Assembly (NCBI GenBank): GCA_902782445.1
Contig: CACZNC010000017.1
Span: forward strand, 1-59,209
From: an uncultured Ruminococcus sp.
GTDB lineage: Bacteria > Bacillota > Clostridia > Oscillospirales > CAG-272
Length of the DNA: 59,209 nucleotides
Direction of reading: 5' to 3'
Shown: in pieces, positions 1 to 8,974 of the stretch
Layout of the letters: every line of letters starts with the position of its first letter
How positions within the stretch are numbered: position 1 is the first letter of the stretch
The notes under the pieces: generated by a model
Told to the model about the DNA's origin: nothing
The model's database searches: none
Seen by the model: only the letters and a program-made list of their open reading frames with translations
Program-made: the position numbers and the translations under genes

Positions 1-228
1 ACGTATCGTCGAAACCTTGGCACACCAATATAGCTATCCAACCGTATCAGAGTTATCGTTCGTGAGCTCAATGTTACGGCTGACGTAAGCGAGAATTCCC
101 AAAGGGGATTCTCGGGGGTGGGATGGTTGAAGTCATGTTTGGGAAAATGATATTCCCACCCCGTCGTTCGCACTCTACGGAGAGCGATCAAAACCCATAT
201 AGTTAGCTTTTTAGAGCGAGAATAGTAT
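1..228 (+). repeat. Dispersed repeat, long variant; possible structured RNA (copy 1)
   Basis: Two blocks (1-70 and 166-228) match 29112-29181 and 29194-29257 at roughly 90 percent by eye. Between them copy 1 has a 95-base insert (71-165) where copy 2 has only 12 bases. The insert folds: an 11-bp stem with an AAA loop at about 90-114, a 9-bp stem (GGGGTGGGA with TCCCACCCC) at about 114-162, and GACG/CGTC pairing that would enclose both. A conserved small hairpin with loop ACGG lies near 169-186. The copy begins at the window edge, so it may extend further left. A terminator-like hairpin follows at 236. I do not recognise the family; a structured RNA or a non-autonomous mobile element are the two main readings. 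Confidence 0.6.
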
Positions 229-235
229 TATACGT

Positions 236-272
236 GCCCGGGAAAGAAACTGCCCTTCCTCCCGGGCTTTCA
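236..272 (+). terminator. Terminator-like hairpin after repeat copy 1
   Basis: GCCCGGGA (236-243) pairs with TCCCGGGC (260-267) and is followed by TTTCATTTT. It lies 8 bases after the conserved end of the repeat, the same relative place as the hairpin after copy 2, which suggests plus-strand transcription of the repeat. The U tract is imperfect. Confidence 0.45.
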
Positions 273-311
273 TTTTGCCTGGTCTCTTTCCGCCGAAAAG
301 AGAAACATGGG

Positions 312-341
312 TTGACAGACCGTCCCCATTTGATGTATAAT
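312..341 (+). promoter_or_regulatory. Sigma-A-type promoter of the lipoprotein at 380
   Basis: TTGACA at 312-317, 18-bp spacer, TATAAT at 336-341. Both hexamers are perfect matches to consensus. The expected start of transcription is near 348, giving a leader of about 30 bases. Confidence 0.8.
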
Positions 342-379
342 AATACAAGCCAAAATCCTTTTTGAAACGAGGGTCCGAT

Positions 380-1846
380 ATGAAACGCACAATATGCCTG
401 CTTCTCTCCCTGCTTCTTCTGTCCGTGTCCTGCGCGAACACCGGAAGCACGTCCGATGAACCCGGCGAAACATCCGCTTCTCCCGCAGACGATCTCGCCG
501 AAACCGAGGCCGCTCCCGAAGAGACCGCCGTGCCCGCCCCCGATCTGCCCGAAGACATGGATTTCGGAGGCGCGGAATTCACCTTCGGCGTGGTGGAAAA
601 CCCCAACGCGAAGAATGCCATCGTCATGGAGGAAATGACCGGCGAGGTGCTGAACGACGCGCAGTTCACTGCAATCGCCGAAACCTCGGAGGCCCTGAAC
701 GTCCAAATCGGCGAGTATGTCATGACCTCCGGCTATCCCGCCGCCAACGCGATCATCCCCCTCATCACCGCCGGAGACGACGTGATCCAGGTGGCGAATG
801 TCTTCTGCGTGGACGCTCCGACCCTGATGGGCAAAGGGTACTCCGTGGACTACGCCGGCGTGCCCCACATCGACCTGAGCAAACCCTACTGGGATGCCGG
901 CATCAACGACTCCCTCTCCCTGGCCGGGGTCAGATACGCCGCGATCGGGGATCTGTCCATCTCCACCCACGACCTGACCTACATCCTGCTTTTCTCCCAG
1001 TCTCTCGTCAGCCAGAACGGACTGGAGAACCCCTATTCCCTTGTCTTCGAAGGCAACTGGACCATGGACAAGATGAAGTCCATGATGGAGACCGCCATGC
1101 TCGACGCCAACGGCAACGGGGAACGGGACGCGGAGGACGTGTTCGGTTATCTTGCCGCCTCCAAGATGGTCCTGCCCAGCTTCTGGATCGGCGCGGGCGA
1201 AAAGTCGATGGAGTATGACGAGAGCGGCGCCCCCGTCCTCTCCATGACCGACGAGCGGTTCGTCTCCGTCATCGAAAAGATCTTCGCCATGACCTACGAC
1301 AACGACGCCCGCTTCAAGACCTCCGAGGACTCCGACGTGCCGACAGCCTGCCGCGACATGTTCGCGACCGGACATTCCCTGTTCCTCGACTGCTCCCTGT
1401 TCTGGGTGGCGGCCCTGCGCGACATGGAAACCGACTTCGGCATCATCCCCTATCCGAAGTACGACGAAACACAGAAGGATTACTGCGCCCGCGTGAGCTA
1501 CTACATGCCGCCCATGATCCCGATCACGAACGTGAACCTCGATATGACCGGCGCGGTGCTGGAAGAGGCCAACTACCGGGCAAAGCTCCACATCACGCCC
1601 GCATATTATGAGATCTCCCTCAAAGGCAAGTACTCCCGTGACCCCGAAAGCATCTCCATGCTGGATCTGATCTTCCAGAGCCGCGTGGTGGACCTCGGAG
1701 ACACGCTCTTCTGCTCGAATGTCAGAGACGGTTTCATGGCTGCCATGTACTCCTCCGACAACCGGGATCTAGTTTCCACCGTGGCAAAGAACGAAAAGGT
1801 GATCAACAAGACCGTCCAGAAACTGATCGAAGGGCTGCAAGGTTAA
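380..1846 (+). CDS. Extracellular solute-binding lipoprotein (ABC importer type)
   Basis: 488 aa. The ATG at 380 is preferred over an in-frame TTG at 362 because it gives a compact lipoprotein signal: basic MKR, a Leu-rich core and a lipobox ending in Cys18 (LSVSC). A Ser/Thr/Glu/Pro-rich linker of about 40 residues follows, then a mature domain with the alternating hydrophobic pattern of family 1 substrate-binding proteins. It should sit on the outer face of the membrane and deliver a carbohydrate or similar solute to a permease. No permease or ATPase gene is adjacent and the next gene is convergent, so its transporter must be elsewhere or it acts as a sensor. The substrate cannot be read from the sequence. 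Confidence 0.85.
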   Translation: MKRTICLLLSLLLLSVSCANTGSTSDEPGETSASPADDLAETEAAPEETAVPAPDLPEDMDFGGAEFTFGVVENPNAKNAIVMEEMTGEVLNDAQFTAIAETSEALNVQIGEYVMTSGYPAANAIIPLITAGDDVIQVANVFCVDAPTLMGKGYSVDYAGVPHIDLSKPYWDAGINDSLSLAGVRYAAIGDLSISTHDLTYILLFSQSLVSQNGLENPYSLVFEGNWTMDKMKSMMETAMLDANGNGERDAEDVFGYLAASKMVLPSFWIGAGEKSMEYDESGAPVLSMTDERFVSVIEKIFAMTYDNDARFKTSEDSDVPTACRDMFATGHSLFLDCSLFWVAALRDMETDFGIIPYPKYDETQKDYCARVSYYMPPMIPITNVNLDMTGAVLEEANYRAKLHITPAYYEISLKGKYSRDPESISMLDLIFQSRVVDLGDTLFCSNVRDGFMAAMYSSDNRDLVSTVAKNEKVINKTVQKLIEGLQG

Positions 1847-2107
1847 ACCGTCCACGGAATGTCCCCTGCCGCGTCAGTGCAACTGAGCAAATAAAAAAGG
1901 ATGCCCGGGCCATTCCAGCCTGAACATCCCAAACACACCGGCTCCCGGAAGGATCGGCCTCACCGCAAGGGAAAGGTCGATCGGACAGACGGGGGCCGGT
2001 TCTTTATTCAAAGGATCTCGCTTTTCCCTGTATCGGTCCCGCATCCGACGCGGGTGAACCATTCCGAATCGAATCGTCTTTGCGGATCGGAAAACTGCGG
2101 GCGGTGG

Positions 2108-4549
2108 TCATTGATGCTCCGCCAGCCATATAGACACGCGGGACTGGATCTTTTCCGCGCAGTCCCGGGCCGAACCGACGCCGCCGAGATAGGAGGAGAT
2201 CTCCTCGTTCACGATGGCTCGTGCCTCATAGGGGAGTTCTTCCCGGAAGGGGCGCCCTGCAGTCCGCACGAGTTTCAGCGCGGCCTTCACGTCCTGTTCC
2301 GTGCAGAAGGGAACTACCGTATAGGGCTCGCCGGGAAAGACCGCCTTCATGAAGTCCTCGATATACGCGTCGTCAGATCCCGCGTCGAAGCGGCTGGGCA
2401 GTTCGTTCGGCCGGAGGACTTTTTTCGCGCCGAGGAAGTCTCCGCACTCCTTTTCGAGGGCGGGCAGGTAAGCCGTCATGCCGTTCGGGTTCCACCGGAG
2501 CGTGTCCGCCAGATCGGAGGAAAGCAGAACGGAGCGGAGGAACGCCCACGCCGCGCCGGGATCTGGGGAGGATGACGGGATCACGAAGATCCCCTCCGTC
2601 TCGACCGCCGTGCCGGATCCGCCGTCTTCCTGGGACGCAGGGAATCCCGGGACCGCAGGGGTCTCTCCCCAGAGTTCCGAGAGGGAGAGCAGAGCCCCAC
2701 ACTCGTCCGCGGTGACCTCTGCCAGGGCAACGGATCCGCCCGCGTAGTATTCCCGCGCTTTGTACTCCGGGTAGATCCCGACCGCCGGGGACCGCTTCTG
2801 CAGTTCTGCCGCCGTCGGGAGGTCTTTCAGCCATCCGAGATACCGGATAAAGGCCGGGGAATCGAAGGAGCACCGGTTTTCCGCTTCCGAGACGAACATG
2901 CCGAAATCGACTTCGATCCCGCCCCTCGCTTCGCTGCAAGCCTGTCTCGAGAGAACCGTGCCCTCGGGGAGTGAGGCCGCGAAATCGAGGAAGCCGTCGA
3001 GATCCCAGCCGTCCGCGTATTCCCCGAGGACCGACGGCAGACCTGTCACGGTGCGGAGCCGGAAGAACGGGGACAGCCCCCAGATCCCGCCCTTCCCGTC
3101 TCCGAAGGCCCGCAGGACGCACCCGGCCACCGTCTCCCTGTTCAGTTCCGGGTCGGAATCGAGATAGGTCCCCAGATCGACCGCGGCGTTTTTCCGCATC
3201 AGCGTCTGGACGGGGTCGAAGGCGAGGTCCCCGAACACCAGATCCGGCCGGATCAGACCGTTCAGCAGATCGGTGGTCAGCCGGAACGGTCCGCCGAGGG
3301 GATTCATATCGTTGTTGAATTCGGTGTAGTCCAGCGTCGTGACCCGGATATCGTCGTGTTCCCGGTTGAACCGGGTGATCTGAAAGCGGATATTGTCCGG
3401 CAGAGCCTCTGCGTGGGCCAGCGTCACCGTGCGCAGAGCCGTGAGATCGAGGTCCGCCGCCTTCCGGTACAGCAGCGGGACGATCCGGGGCTCCCCGTTT
3501 TCCGCCCGCTCGTTGCGGATGAACACGAACCGGTCCCAGTCCGCCGCAGCAGCCATGCGCTCCGAATCCGCCTTCATGTCCACGTCGGAGTTGTAGGCGA
3601 TGCCGGAATTCGGAAAACTCATGAGCTCTTCCGAGGCCCATTTCCCTCCGTCGGCGGGCGTGAAGCGGCAGATCCCCGCCCCGGTGCTGGCCGCGACGTC
3701 AAGTCCCCCGCCGGTTTCGGATCCAACGGATGGAATGAACGCGAGCTGGGAGGCGTCCGCGTCGAGGTAGGTGAGCTTTTCCTTCGTCCCCGTCACGGGA
3801 TCCAGCCGGAAGAGCCCCCGCCCCGCCATATCGGGACAGACCGCCCAGATCCTGCCGTCCGGGCCCGCTTTCATGTCTATCGTGTTCGCCTTGAGGGCGT
3901 TCACAAAGACGAGGGAGGAGGAGAGGACCGTCACGGTCTTTCCGTTCCCGGCGTAGAGATTCCCTTCCCCGTCCGCCGCGAGATGCCGCACGTAGAGCAA
4001 GGGGTCCCAGTTCTGGATCTCAAGGACCGATATCTCCGCCGCGATCTCCCCCGAGGGAATATCCCACGCGCCGATGTACGCGTCCCCGTCGTATTCCCAG
4101 AGCATCGAATACAGAATGTCCCCTGAAAAGCAGGACGAACCCGCCGACCGCCACCGGTGTTCGGGGTCCCTGAGAGGCAGTTCCGATTTGAGCGCGCCCT
4201 GCCCGTCCCATACGGCGACCTCCCGGTCAAAGACGCGCTTGAACCCGCCGTTTTCATCCTCGATCTCCTCCGAACGGGTGAGCACGCCCCGGAATTCGTC
4301 CCGGTCCGCCCGGTATTCGACCCCGCCCGGCGCGCTGAACGTCCAGCCCTCCGGGATCTCCATTTCGTCGGATTTGTAGATGTGCGTCAGCCACCGCGTC
4401 CCCCCGTCGTCCGTCAGAACGCTCTGAACGCCGGCGCCCTCTCCCGGTTCGGTCCCGGTTTTCGGACCCGCGTCCTTCCCCCGGCAGGCGGTCAGGGACA
4501 AAATCGCCGCCAGAACCAGCAGTGCCGCGGTCAGTCTCTTTCTTTTCAT
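2108..4549 (-). CDS. Large solute-binding-like lipoprotein with N-terminal propeller-like region
   Basis: 813 aa, about twice the usual length of a solute-binding protein. Lipoprotein signal with Cys22 (LSLTAC). Residues from about 40 to 360 contain repeated short strands with aromatic, Gly and Asp residues, which look like a beta-propeller; from about 370 on the pattern is that of an extracellular substrate-binding domain (helix-rich, with a SSSPDPGAAWAFLRSVL segment typical of family 1 binding proteins). The ATG at 4549 has a G-rich stretch about 10 bases upstream. It is separated by 181 bases and a terminator from the next minus-strand gene upstream, so it is probably its own unit. No permease is nearby; the ligand is unknown. 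The propeller reading is inference from pattern only. Confidence 0.75.
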   Translation of the reverse strand: MKRKRLTAALLVLAAILSLTACRGKDAGPKTGTEPGEGAGVQSVLTDDGGTRWLTHIYKSDEMEIPEGWTFSAPGGVEYRADRDEFRGVLTRSEEIEDENGGFKRVFDREVAVWDGQGALKSELPLRDPEHRWRSAGSSCFSGDILYSMLWEYDGDAYIGAWDIPSGEIAAEISVLEIQNWDPLLYVRHLAADGEGNLYAGNGKTVTVLSSSLVFVNALKANTIDMKAGPDGRIWAVCPDMAGRGLFRLDPVTGTKEKLTYLDADASQLAFIPSVGSETGGGLDVAASTGAGICRFTPADGGKWASEELMSFPNSGIAYNSDVDMKADSERMAAAADWDRFVFIRNERAENGEPRIVPLLYRKAADLDLTALRTVTLAHAEALPDNIRFQITRFNREHDDIRVTTLDYTEFNNDMNPLGGPFRLTTDLLNGLIRPDLVFGDLAFDPVQTLMRKNAAVDLGTYLDSDPELNRETVAGCVLRAFGDGKGGIWGLSPFFRLRTVTGLPSVLGEYADGWDLDGFLDFAASLPEGTVLSRQACSEARGGIEVDFGMFVSEAENRCSFDSPAFIRYLGWLKDLPTAAELQKRSPAVGIYPEYKAREYYAGGSVALAEVTADECGALLSLSELWGETPAVPGFPASQEDGGSGTAVETEGIFVIPSSSPDPGAAWAFLRSVLLSSDLADTLRWNPNGMTAYLPALEKECGDFLGAKKVLRPNELPSRFDAGSDDAYIEDFMKAVFPGEPYTVVPFCTEQDVKAALKLVRTAGRPFREELPYEARAIVNEEISSYLGGVGSARDCAEKIQSRVSIWLAEHQ

Positions 4550-4682
4550 ATCCGCTTTATCCCCCCGTGTTCGGATGGATCATCCTTTTACTATTTAAGA
4601 CGGGATCCGGCGGCCGTTGTTACACAGAAATCCATGAATTTACACAAAATTCACATTTTCACTCCCCATATCGCTCTTTTCA

Positions 4683-4717
4683 AGAAAAAAAGACCCGGAA
4701 GCCGAAGCCCCGGGCCG
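4683..4717 (-). terminator. Rho-independent terminator of the sigma/solute-binding operon
   Basis: On the minus strand a GC-rich stem (GGCCCGG with CCGGGTC, loop containing CTTCGG) is followed by seven or more U residues (A run at 4684-4691). It lies 14 bases after the stop of the solute-binding gene at 4731. Confidence 0.75.
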
Positions 4718-4730
4718 GACAGACGTACAA

Positions 4731-6140
4731 TCATTCGTCCTTGTACAGTTCCAGTTCGTTCATCAGTTTCCCGAAGCACTCCTCAAAATCCGCTTTCTTT
4801 CTGAGATAGGGCTCCATGTTGTCCTTGAGATAGGAGAAGAGCACGGGAGGCAGAAGGGCGGAATCGGTGACGCGGGCGGTGAGGCCGAGGAGCATTTCCT
4901 TGTCCCCGTCCGTGACGTTCACCAGCACCGGGTCGTTCCGCGGATTGTACAGGGGAAGCAGCTTCTGAGCGAGATCGCACCGCTTCCGCTCCGATCCCGG
5001 GCGGGGGCTGAGGCCGAGGAATTTGTTGACCCCCCACGCATCCGCCGCCTGTTCGTTCCCGGTCTGGACCGCGTCGGAGAGGAGGATTTTCAGGAATTCC
5101 CATGCGTTCCGCCGGTTTGCCGCCGCGCCGGGGATCGCCGCGTAATACAAAATCTCCGCCGTCACGCCGTTGTCCGCGTTCGGGACCGCGAGCAAGAGGG
5201 GCGTTTCCCCGAGCTCCCGCACCACGTGCATGGAGAGAAAGATCCCGGGCTCGCTCGAATTCATCTGGGTGCTGAAAAGGGAGTGCCGGTCGGTCATGAG
5301 CTTTTCTGCGCTCCCCTCGTTGATGTCCGGGCGGCCCTTTTTGTACCAGAGCTTCGTCACGTCCATCAGCTTTCGGAAGGACTCTTCGCCGAGGCTGACG
5401 CGCTCCCGGTCGTAGTCGATCATCCGCACGCCCGTCAGGTCATAAAGCTCCCGCAGATAATTGAAATCCGTCCCCAGCAGGACCCCTTCGGCGAAGAGGT
5501 GGTTGTCCGGGTTCTTTTCTTTATATCCCGCGCAGGCGTCGAGAAAGCCGTCGTAAGCCGCAAGATCTTCCTCCCCGATCCCGTTATCCGCGAGGTTTTC
5601 CCGGGTGGTGAGGAGCATGTTGAGGTTGTACATGACCGGGACGAAATACCGCCGCTCCCGCATGACGCCGCCGTTCATCACGCCCTCGCTGAAATCGGAG
5701 AGATCCGTGTCCGGGTCGGCGCCGAAATACGGGTTCAGGTCCTCGAACAGCCCCGTGGACATGGATTTGTACACGTCCGGCAGGTCTTTCAGCATGGCGA
5801 ACATCAGATCCGGTCCCGTTCCCGCGGGGATCTCCGCCCGGATCTTTGCGAGATATTCGTCCTGTTCCATGATCTTGTATTCGAGCGCCGCGTCCGGGAA
5901 GGTCTTTTTGAAGACGCCGACCGCTTCCGTAAGGAACATGCTCTCAAATCCCTGTGTGTAGATCACGAGGGAATCCGTCTCCCCGGGCATTTCAAAATCC
6001 GAATAATCCGGGGACTCCCAGGACGGGACAAATTCCGTCTCCTCCTCCGGCACGGATCCCGAATTCGCGCACCCGGCGGCGGGGGTCAGGATCAGGGCGG
6101 CGAGGAGGGCGGTCAGCGCGCGCTTTGCAGCTTGTGTCAT
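4731..6140 (-). CDS. Extracellular solute-binding lipoprotein coupled to an ECF sigma factor
   Basis: 469 aa. The ATG at 6140 overlaps the TGA of the upstream sigma factor gene (ATGA), which together with the SD AGGAAAGGAA indicates translational coupling. The signal peptide has a lipobox ending at Cys24 (LTPAAGC); the mature part has the family 1 solute-binding layout (VIYTQGFES near the start, FEDLNPYFGADPDTD, ending in a helical hinge region). A longer reading frame open to 6656 is an antisense shadow of the sigma gene. As with the other binding proteins in this window, no permease is adjacent. Coupling to a sigma factor suggests a role in sensing or in a stress-linked function rather than plain import. 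Confidence 0.83.
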   Translation of the reverse strand: MTQAAKRALTALLAALILTPAAGCANSGSVPEEETEFVPSWESPDYSDFEMPGETDSLVIYTQGFESMFLTEAVGVFKKTFPDAALEYKIMEQDEYLAKIRAEIPAGTGPDLMFAMLKDLPDVYKSMSTGLFEDLNPYFGADPDTDLSDFSEGVMNGGVMRERRYFVPVMYNLNMLLTTRENLADNGIGEEDLAAYDGFLDACAGYKEKNPDNHLFAEGVLLGTDFNYLRELYDLTGVRMIDYDRERVSLGEESFRKLMDVTKLWYKKGRPDINEGSAEKLMTDRHSLFSTQMNSSEPGIFLSMHVVRELGETPLLLAVPNADNGVTAEILYYAAIPGAAANRRNAWEFLKILLSDAVQTGNEQAADAWGVNKFLGLSPRPGSERKRCDLAQKLLPLYNPRNDPVLVNVTDGDKEMLLGLTARVTDSALLPPVLFSYLKDNMEPYLRKKADFEECFGKLMNELELYKDE

Positions 6141-8704
6141 GATTCGGTTTTCCTTTCCTGTTCGATTTCGCAGTTTTTCCTGTCCTGCGTGCCGGAGGCG
6201 TTCTTGAAGATCACCGTCCCGGTTTCGTCCGTCGAGTAAGCGTATTCCACCCATCCGCGATAGCCGTCGGGGAGGGGCTGATCTGCGGGCTCGTACCGGC
6301 GGATGAGGCCGTCGTCGAGGGGGAAATATCCCGCTCCCGTTCCGCGGTACGCAGTCAGTTCCCAGGTGAACGGGCCCTTCGCGTCCTCCTCTTCGTCTTC
6401 CGCGGTCCCGGTCCGGCGGAATTTCACCAGTCCCACCCCCGGCGCGTACCAGAATTCGAGGAGGCCGGAGAAAGAGGGGAGATACCCCGCGGTCCTCGCC
6501 CGGACAGTCCGGCAGGCGGAAAACTCCCCCGCAGGCACGGAAACCGCCTCGTCCTCCCCCACCGTGAGCGCGGTTTCGATCACCCGGTCGAGGATCATGT
6601 GCCGCTTCGAGGCCGAAAATCCGGGCGTCCATCCGTCGGACCAGAGAACGCCCCACGCCGTCGATACGATCTCAAAGAGGAAATTATACGCGAGGGAGAA
6701 GTACCCCGGCCCCCTCCCGCCCGCCTTCCATTCGAAGGATCCCGACCGGTCCCCGAAGCGGAGCAGGACTTCGCCCTCCGACCGGATCGCCGCGAGGGGC
6801 TTGAAGAAGTTACGGACCCCGCGCTCCGTCCAGTCCGGATTGAAAACGGGATCGGTCCGGAAGATCCGGCGCATGACATCCGAAGCGGCGGCGGTGTGGA
6901 TCCTCTCCCGCGGGGTCCGGGCGAGTTCCCCGGCGCGAAGGAGAAATTCCTCCACGTCCCGGAGCGTATTCCCGTCGTGATAAAGATCCCGGGCGGCCGC
7001 CATGTTCCCCTTCCACGAGAACGCGTCGTACTCCGCTTCCGCATAGACGCCGACGCTCGCTGTGACCCGCCGGTCCGTGGCGTAGACGATCTCGACCGTC
7101 TGCTCGTCCCGCAGGAGAACGCCGCCCCCGTCTTCGAGAGGCTCCGCGTGATAGGTCCAGCGGTTTCCGACGACGAAGGGGATCCGCCCGGTCCCTCTCA
7201 CGTCCGCCGCGGTCAGCAGGAAGGAGACGCCGCGGACCCGGTCCGTCTGCTTCACGATGCCGACGCCCGGGCAGACGACGGTTTCGATATCCAGGGGCAG
7301 AAAGCTCTCGCCCTTCGTCTCATAGATCAGGCAGTCTCCGTATGTGCCCGCGGGGACTGTGACGGGGCCCTCCGCCTCCCTCAGCGCGAGCGTGACCTTT
7401 CCGTCCTCCGACACCCGCGCGTCCCCCGGTCCCATCGCCGGATCGTCGATCAGTCCGTCGCACCGGGAGAGCCAGAAGAAGGGGACCGCGTCCGTGTCAG
7501 GTCCCGCATGTCCGCGCGTATACCCCGGCTGATCCGCGAAGATCCATTTTCTGCCGGATTTCTCGTAGACCTCCCCCATACAGGCGACGCGGACCCGGGA
7601 GGGATCCTTCGCTTTCGCGGCCCGCACCTCGACGCGCAGGGCGGACACCGCGCAGGCGTAGTAAGGATGGGACGGGGGCAGATGCTTCGTGACTTCCCCG
7701 AAAGCCGAGACCGCTTCCCGGCTCCTCCCCTCCCCGGCCAGCGCGTGCCCGAGCCAGAAATACGACGCGCCGAGGGTCTTTTCGAATCCCGCCTCTCTCA
7801 ACGCGGGGATCTGACGCTCCCGGATGAACCGGATCCTGTCGTCCCCGTCGAATTTCGCGGCTTCGTCGAAGGCGACGCTCATCATCACCTCTTCGTTCCG
7901 GCTTTCGAGGGCTGCCGCTCTGATCCTTGCCCGGAGGGCTTCGCTGTCCCGGCCCGGGATCCACCACGACCCGAAGAGCAGGGCATCGGCGAGGAGGGAG
8001 GTCTTTTCCGGGGAGTCGTCCAGCCCTTCCGCGAGGGTCAGCACGGCTCCGTAGGTCTCGGCGAGCCCGGTTTTGTCGTTGCGGAGACTCAGGCGTTTCA
8101 GCCCTTCGATCTGCCGCTTCACCCGGGAGACAAGACCGTCCCGCCCGTCCTCCGGGAGCCCGAAGCCCTTCCTCAGCACTTTCCGCCCCTGATAAAGCCG
8201 CGACCAGACAGTCCCCTCCGGGATCCCGAGCATGTCGGCGATCTCCTTCGCGCCGTACCCCTCGAGGTAGTGGAGGCGGACGGTGTCCCGGAGCGATCCC
8301 CCGAGGGCGTCAACGGCTTCCCGGACCCGTTCTCCCGCTTCCGCATCCTCCCAGGCCCGGATTGAAGCGGCCTCTGCCGGATCCCCGAGCTCGTCCATAT
8401 CCGCCCGGAGTTCGGAGAGGCGGGATCCGTACCGCTTCACGAGGGTCCTCGCCCGGTTCTCCGCGATGCGCAGGATCCAGACGCCGAATTTGTCCGGGTA
8501 CCGCAGTTCCGCGAGGTGGTTCCACGCGGCGAGAAAGGCGTCCTGCGCGGCGTCCTCGGCGGAAAAGGGATTCCCGACGATCCGCAGTGCCGTCCGCTTC
8601 ACGTCTTTTTCGTGCCGTTTTACCAGTTCGTCGAACGCGCCTTCTTCGCCGAGCAATGCCAGACTGACCAGCGTTCCGTCGTCCGTCTGCCTGTATTTTT
8701 CCAT
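6137..8704 (-). CDS. ECF-type sigma factor with a 670-residue C-terminal extension
   Basis: 855 aa from the ATG at 8704, which has GGGAGG 7 bases upstream. Residues about 24-92 are sigma region 2 (FDELVKRHEKDV, GNPFSAEDAAQDAFLAAW) and 130-180 are region 4 (LHYLEGYGAKEIADMLGIPE, TVWSRLYQGRKVL). ECF factors usually end near residue 180; here a helical, TPR-like stretch follows (about 205-375), then two regions that each carry the pattern VPAG(T/E)(Y/F)xxC followed about 30 residues later by PGVG(I/L)VK (about 449-485 and 723-761), with GNRWTY at 513. Such motifs are usually seen in surface lipoproteins, but there is no signal peptide or membrane segment here. The stop overlaps the start of a solute-binding lipoprotein gene. 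No anti-sigma factor is adjacent, so the extension may regulate the sigma module in cis (inference). Confidence 0.8.
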   Translation of the reverse strand: MEKYRQTDDGTLVSLALLGEEGAFDELVKRHEKDVKRTALRIVGNPFSAEDAAQDAFLAAWNHLAELRYPDKFGVWILRIAENRARTLVKRYGSRLSELRADMDELGDPAEAASIRAWEDAEAGERVREAVDALGGSLRDTVRLHYLEGYGAKEIADMLGIPEGTVWSRLYQGRKVLRKGFGLPEDGRDGLVSRVKRQIEGLKRLSLRNDKTGLAETYGAVLTLAEGLDDSPEKTSLLADALLFGSWWIPGRDSEALRARIRAAALESRNEEVMMSVAFDEAAKFDGDDRIRFIRERQIPALREAGFEKTLGASYFWLGHALAGEGRSREAVSAFGEVTKHLPPSHPYYACAVSALRVEVRAAKAKDPSRVRVACMGEVYEKSGRKWIFADQPGYTRGHAGPDTDAVPFFWLSRCDGLIDDPAMGPGDARVSEDGKVTLALREAEGPVTVPAGTYGDCLIYETKGESFLPLDIETVVCPGVGIVKQTDRVRGVSFLLTAADVRGTGRIPFVVGNRWTYHAEPLEDGGGVLLRDEQTVEIVYATDRRVTASVGVYAEAEYDAFSWKGNMAAARDLYHDGNTLRDVEEFLLRAGELARTPRERIHTAAASDVMRRIFRTDPVFNPDWTERGVRNFFKPLAAIRSEGEVLLRFGDRSGSFEWKAGGRGPGYFSLAYNFLFEIVSTAWGVLWSDGWTPGFSASKRHMILDRVIETALTVGEDEAVSVPAGEFSACRTVRARTAGYLPSFSGLLEFWYAPGVGLVKFRRTGTAEDEEEDAKGPFTWELTAYRGTGAGYFPLDDGLIRRYEPADQPLPDGYRGWVEYAYSTDETGTVIFKNASGTQDRKNCEIEQERKTES

Positions 8705-8899
8705 GACGCGCCTCCCGTCCGCTTTCGTTTTCCGCTTGTTTATACAGACTCCGCTTGCAGGCAAGACCTTCACGGATTCTGTGATTTTCTAAAAAATTCA
8801 TGTCTTGTTCATATTCCCGCCGCGACATGAACGGGGGAGAAGGGAGAAATCGCTTCTCCGATTCCACGGACCGTGGATTATCAAACAACAAATGGATCA

Positions 8900-8928
8900 T
8901 TGACTTTTCCGCCCGCCTCCTGTATACT
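8900..8928 (+). promoter_or_regulatory. Sigma-A-type promoter of the XRE gene at 8975
   Basis: TTGACT at 8900-8905, 17-bp spacer, TATACT at 8923-8928. The start codon follows about 40 bases after the expected start of transcription. Confidence 0.75.
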
Positions 8929-8974
8929 GGAATCGAGCCGGCCGGCCGCATTTCATCAAGCAAAGGAGAACCTC

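Noticed and set aside
203..1591. Minus-strand open frame opposite the first lipoprotein gene
   Set aside because: Composition (Gly/His/Val rich, no domains) and full overlap with a clear lipoprotein mark it as a shadow.
4731..6656. 641-codon frame starting at 6656
   Set aside because: The first 172 codons lie within the sigma factor gene in another frame; the lipoprotein start at 6140 has an SD and signal peptide.
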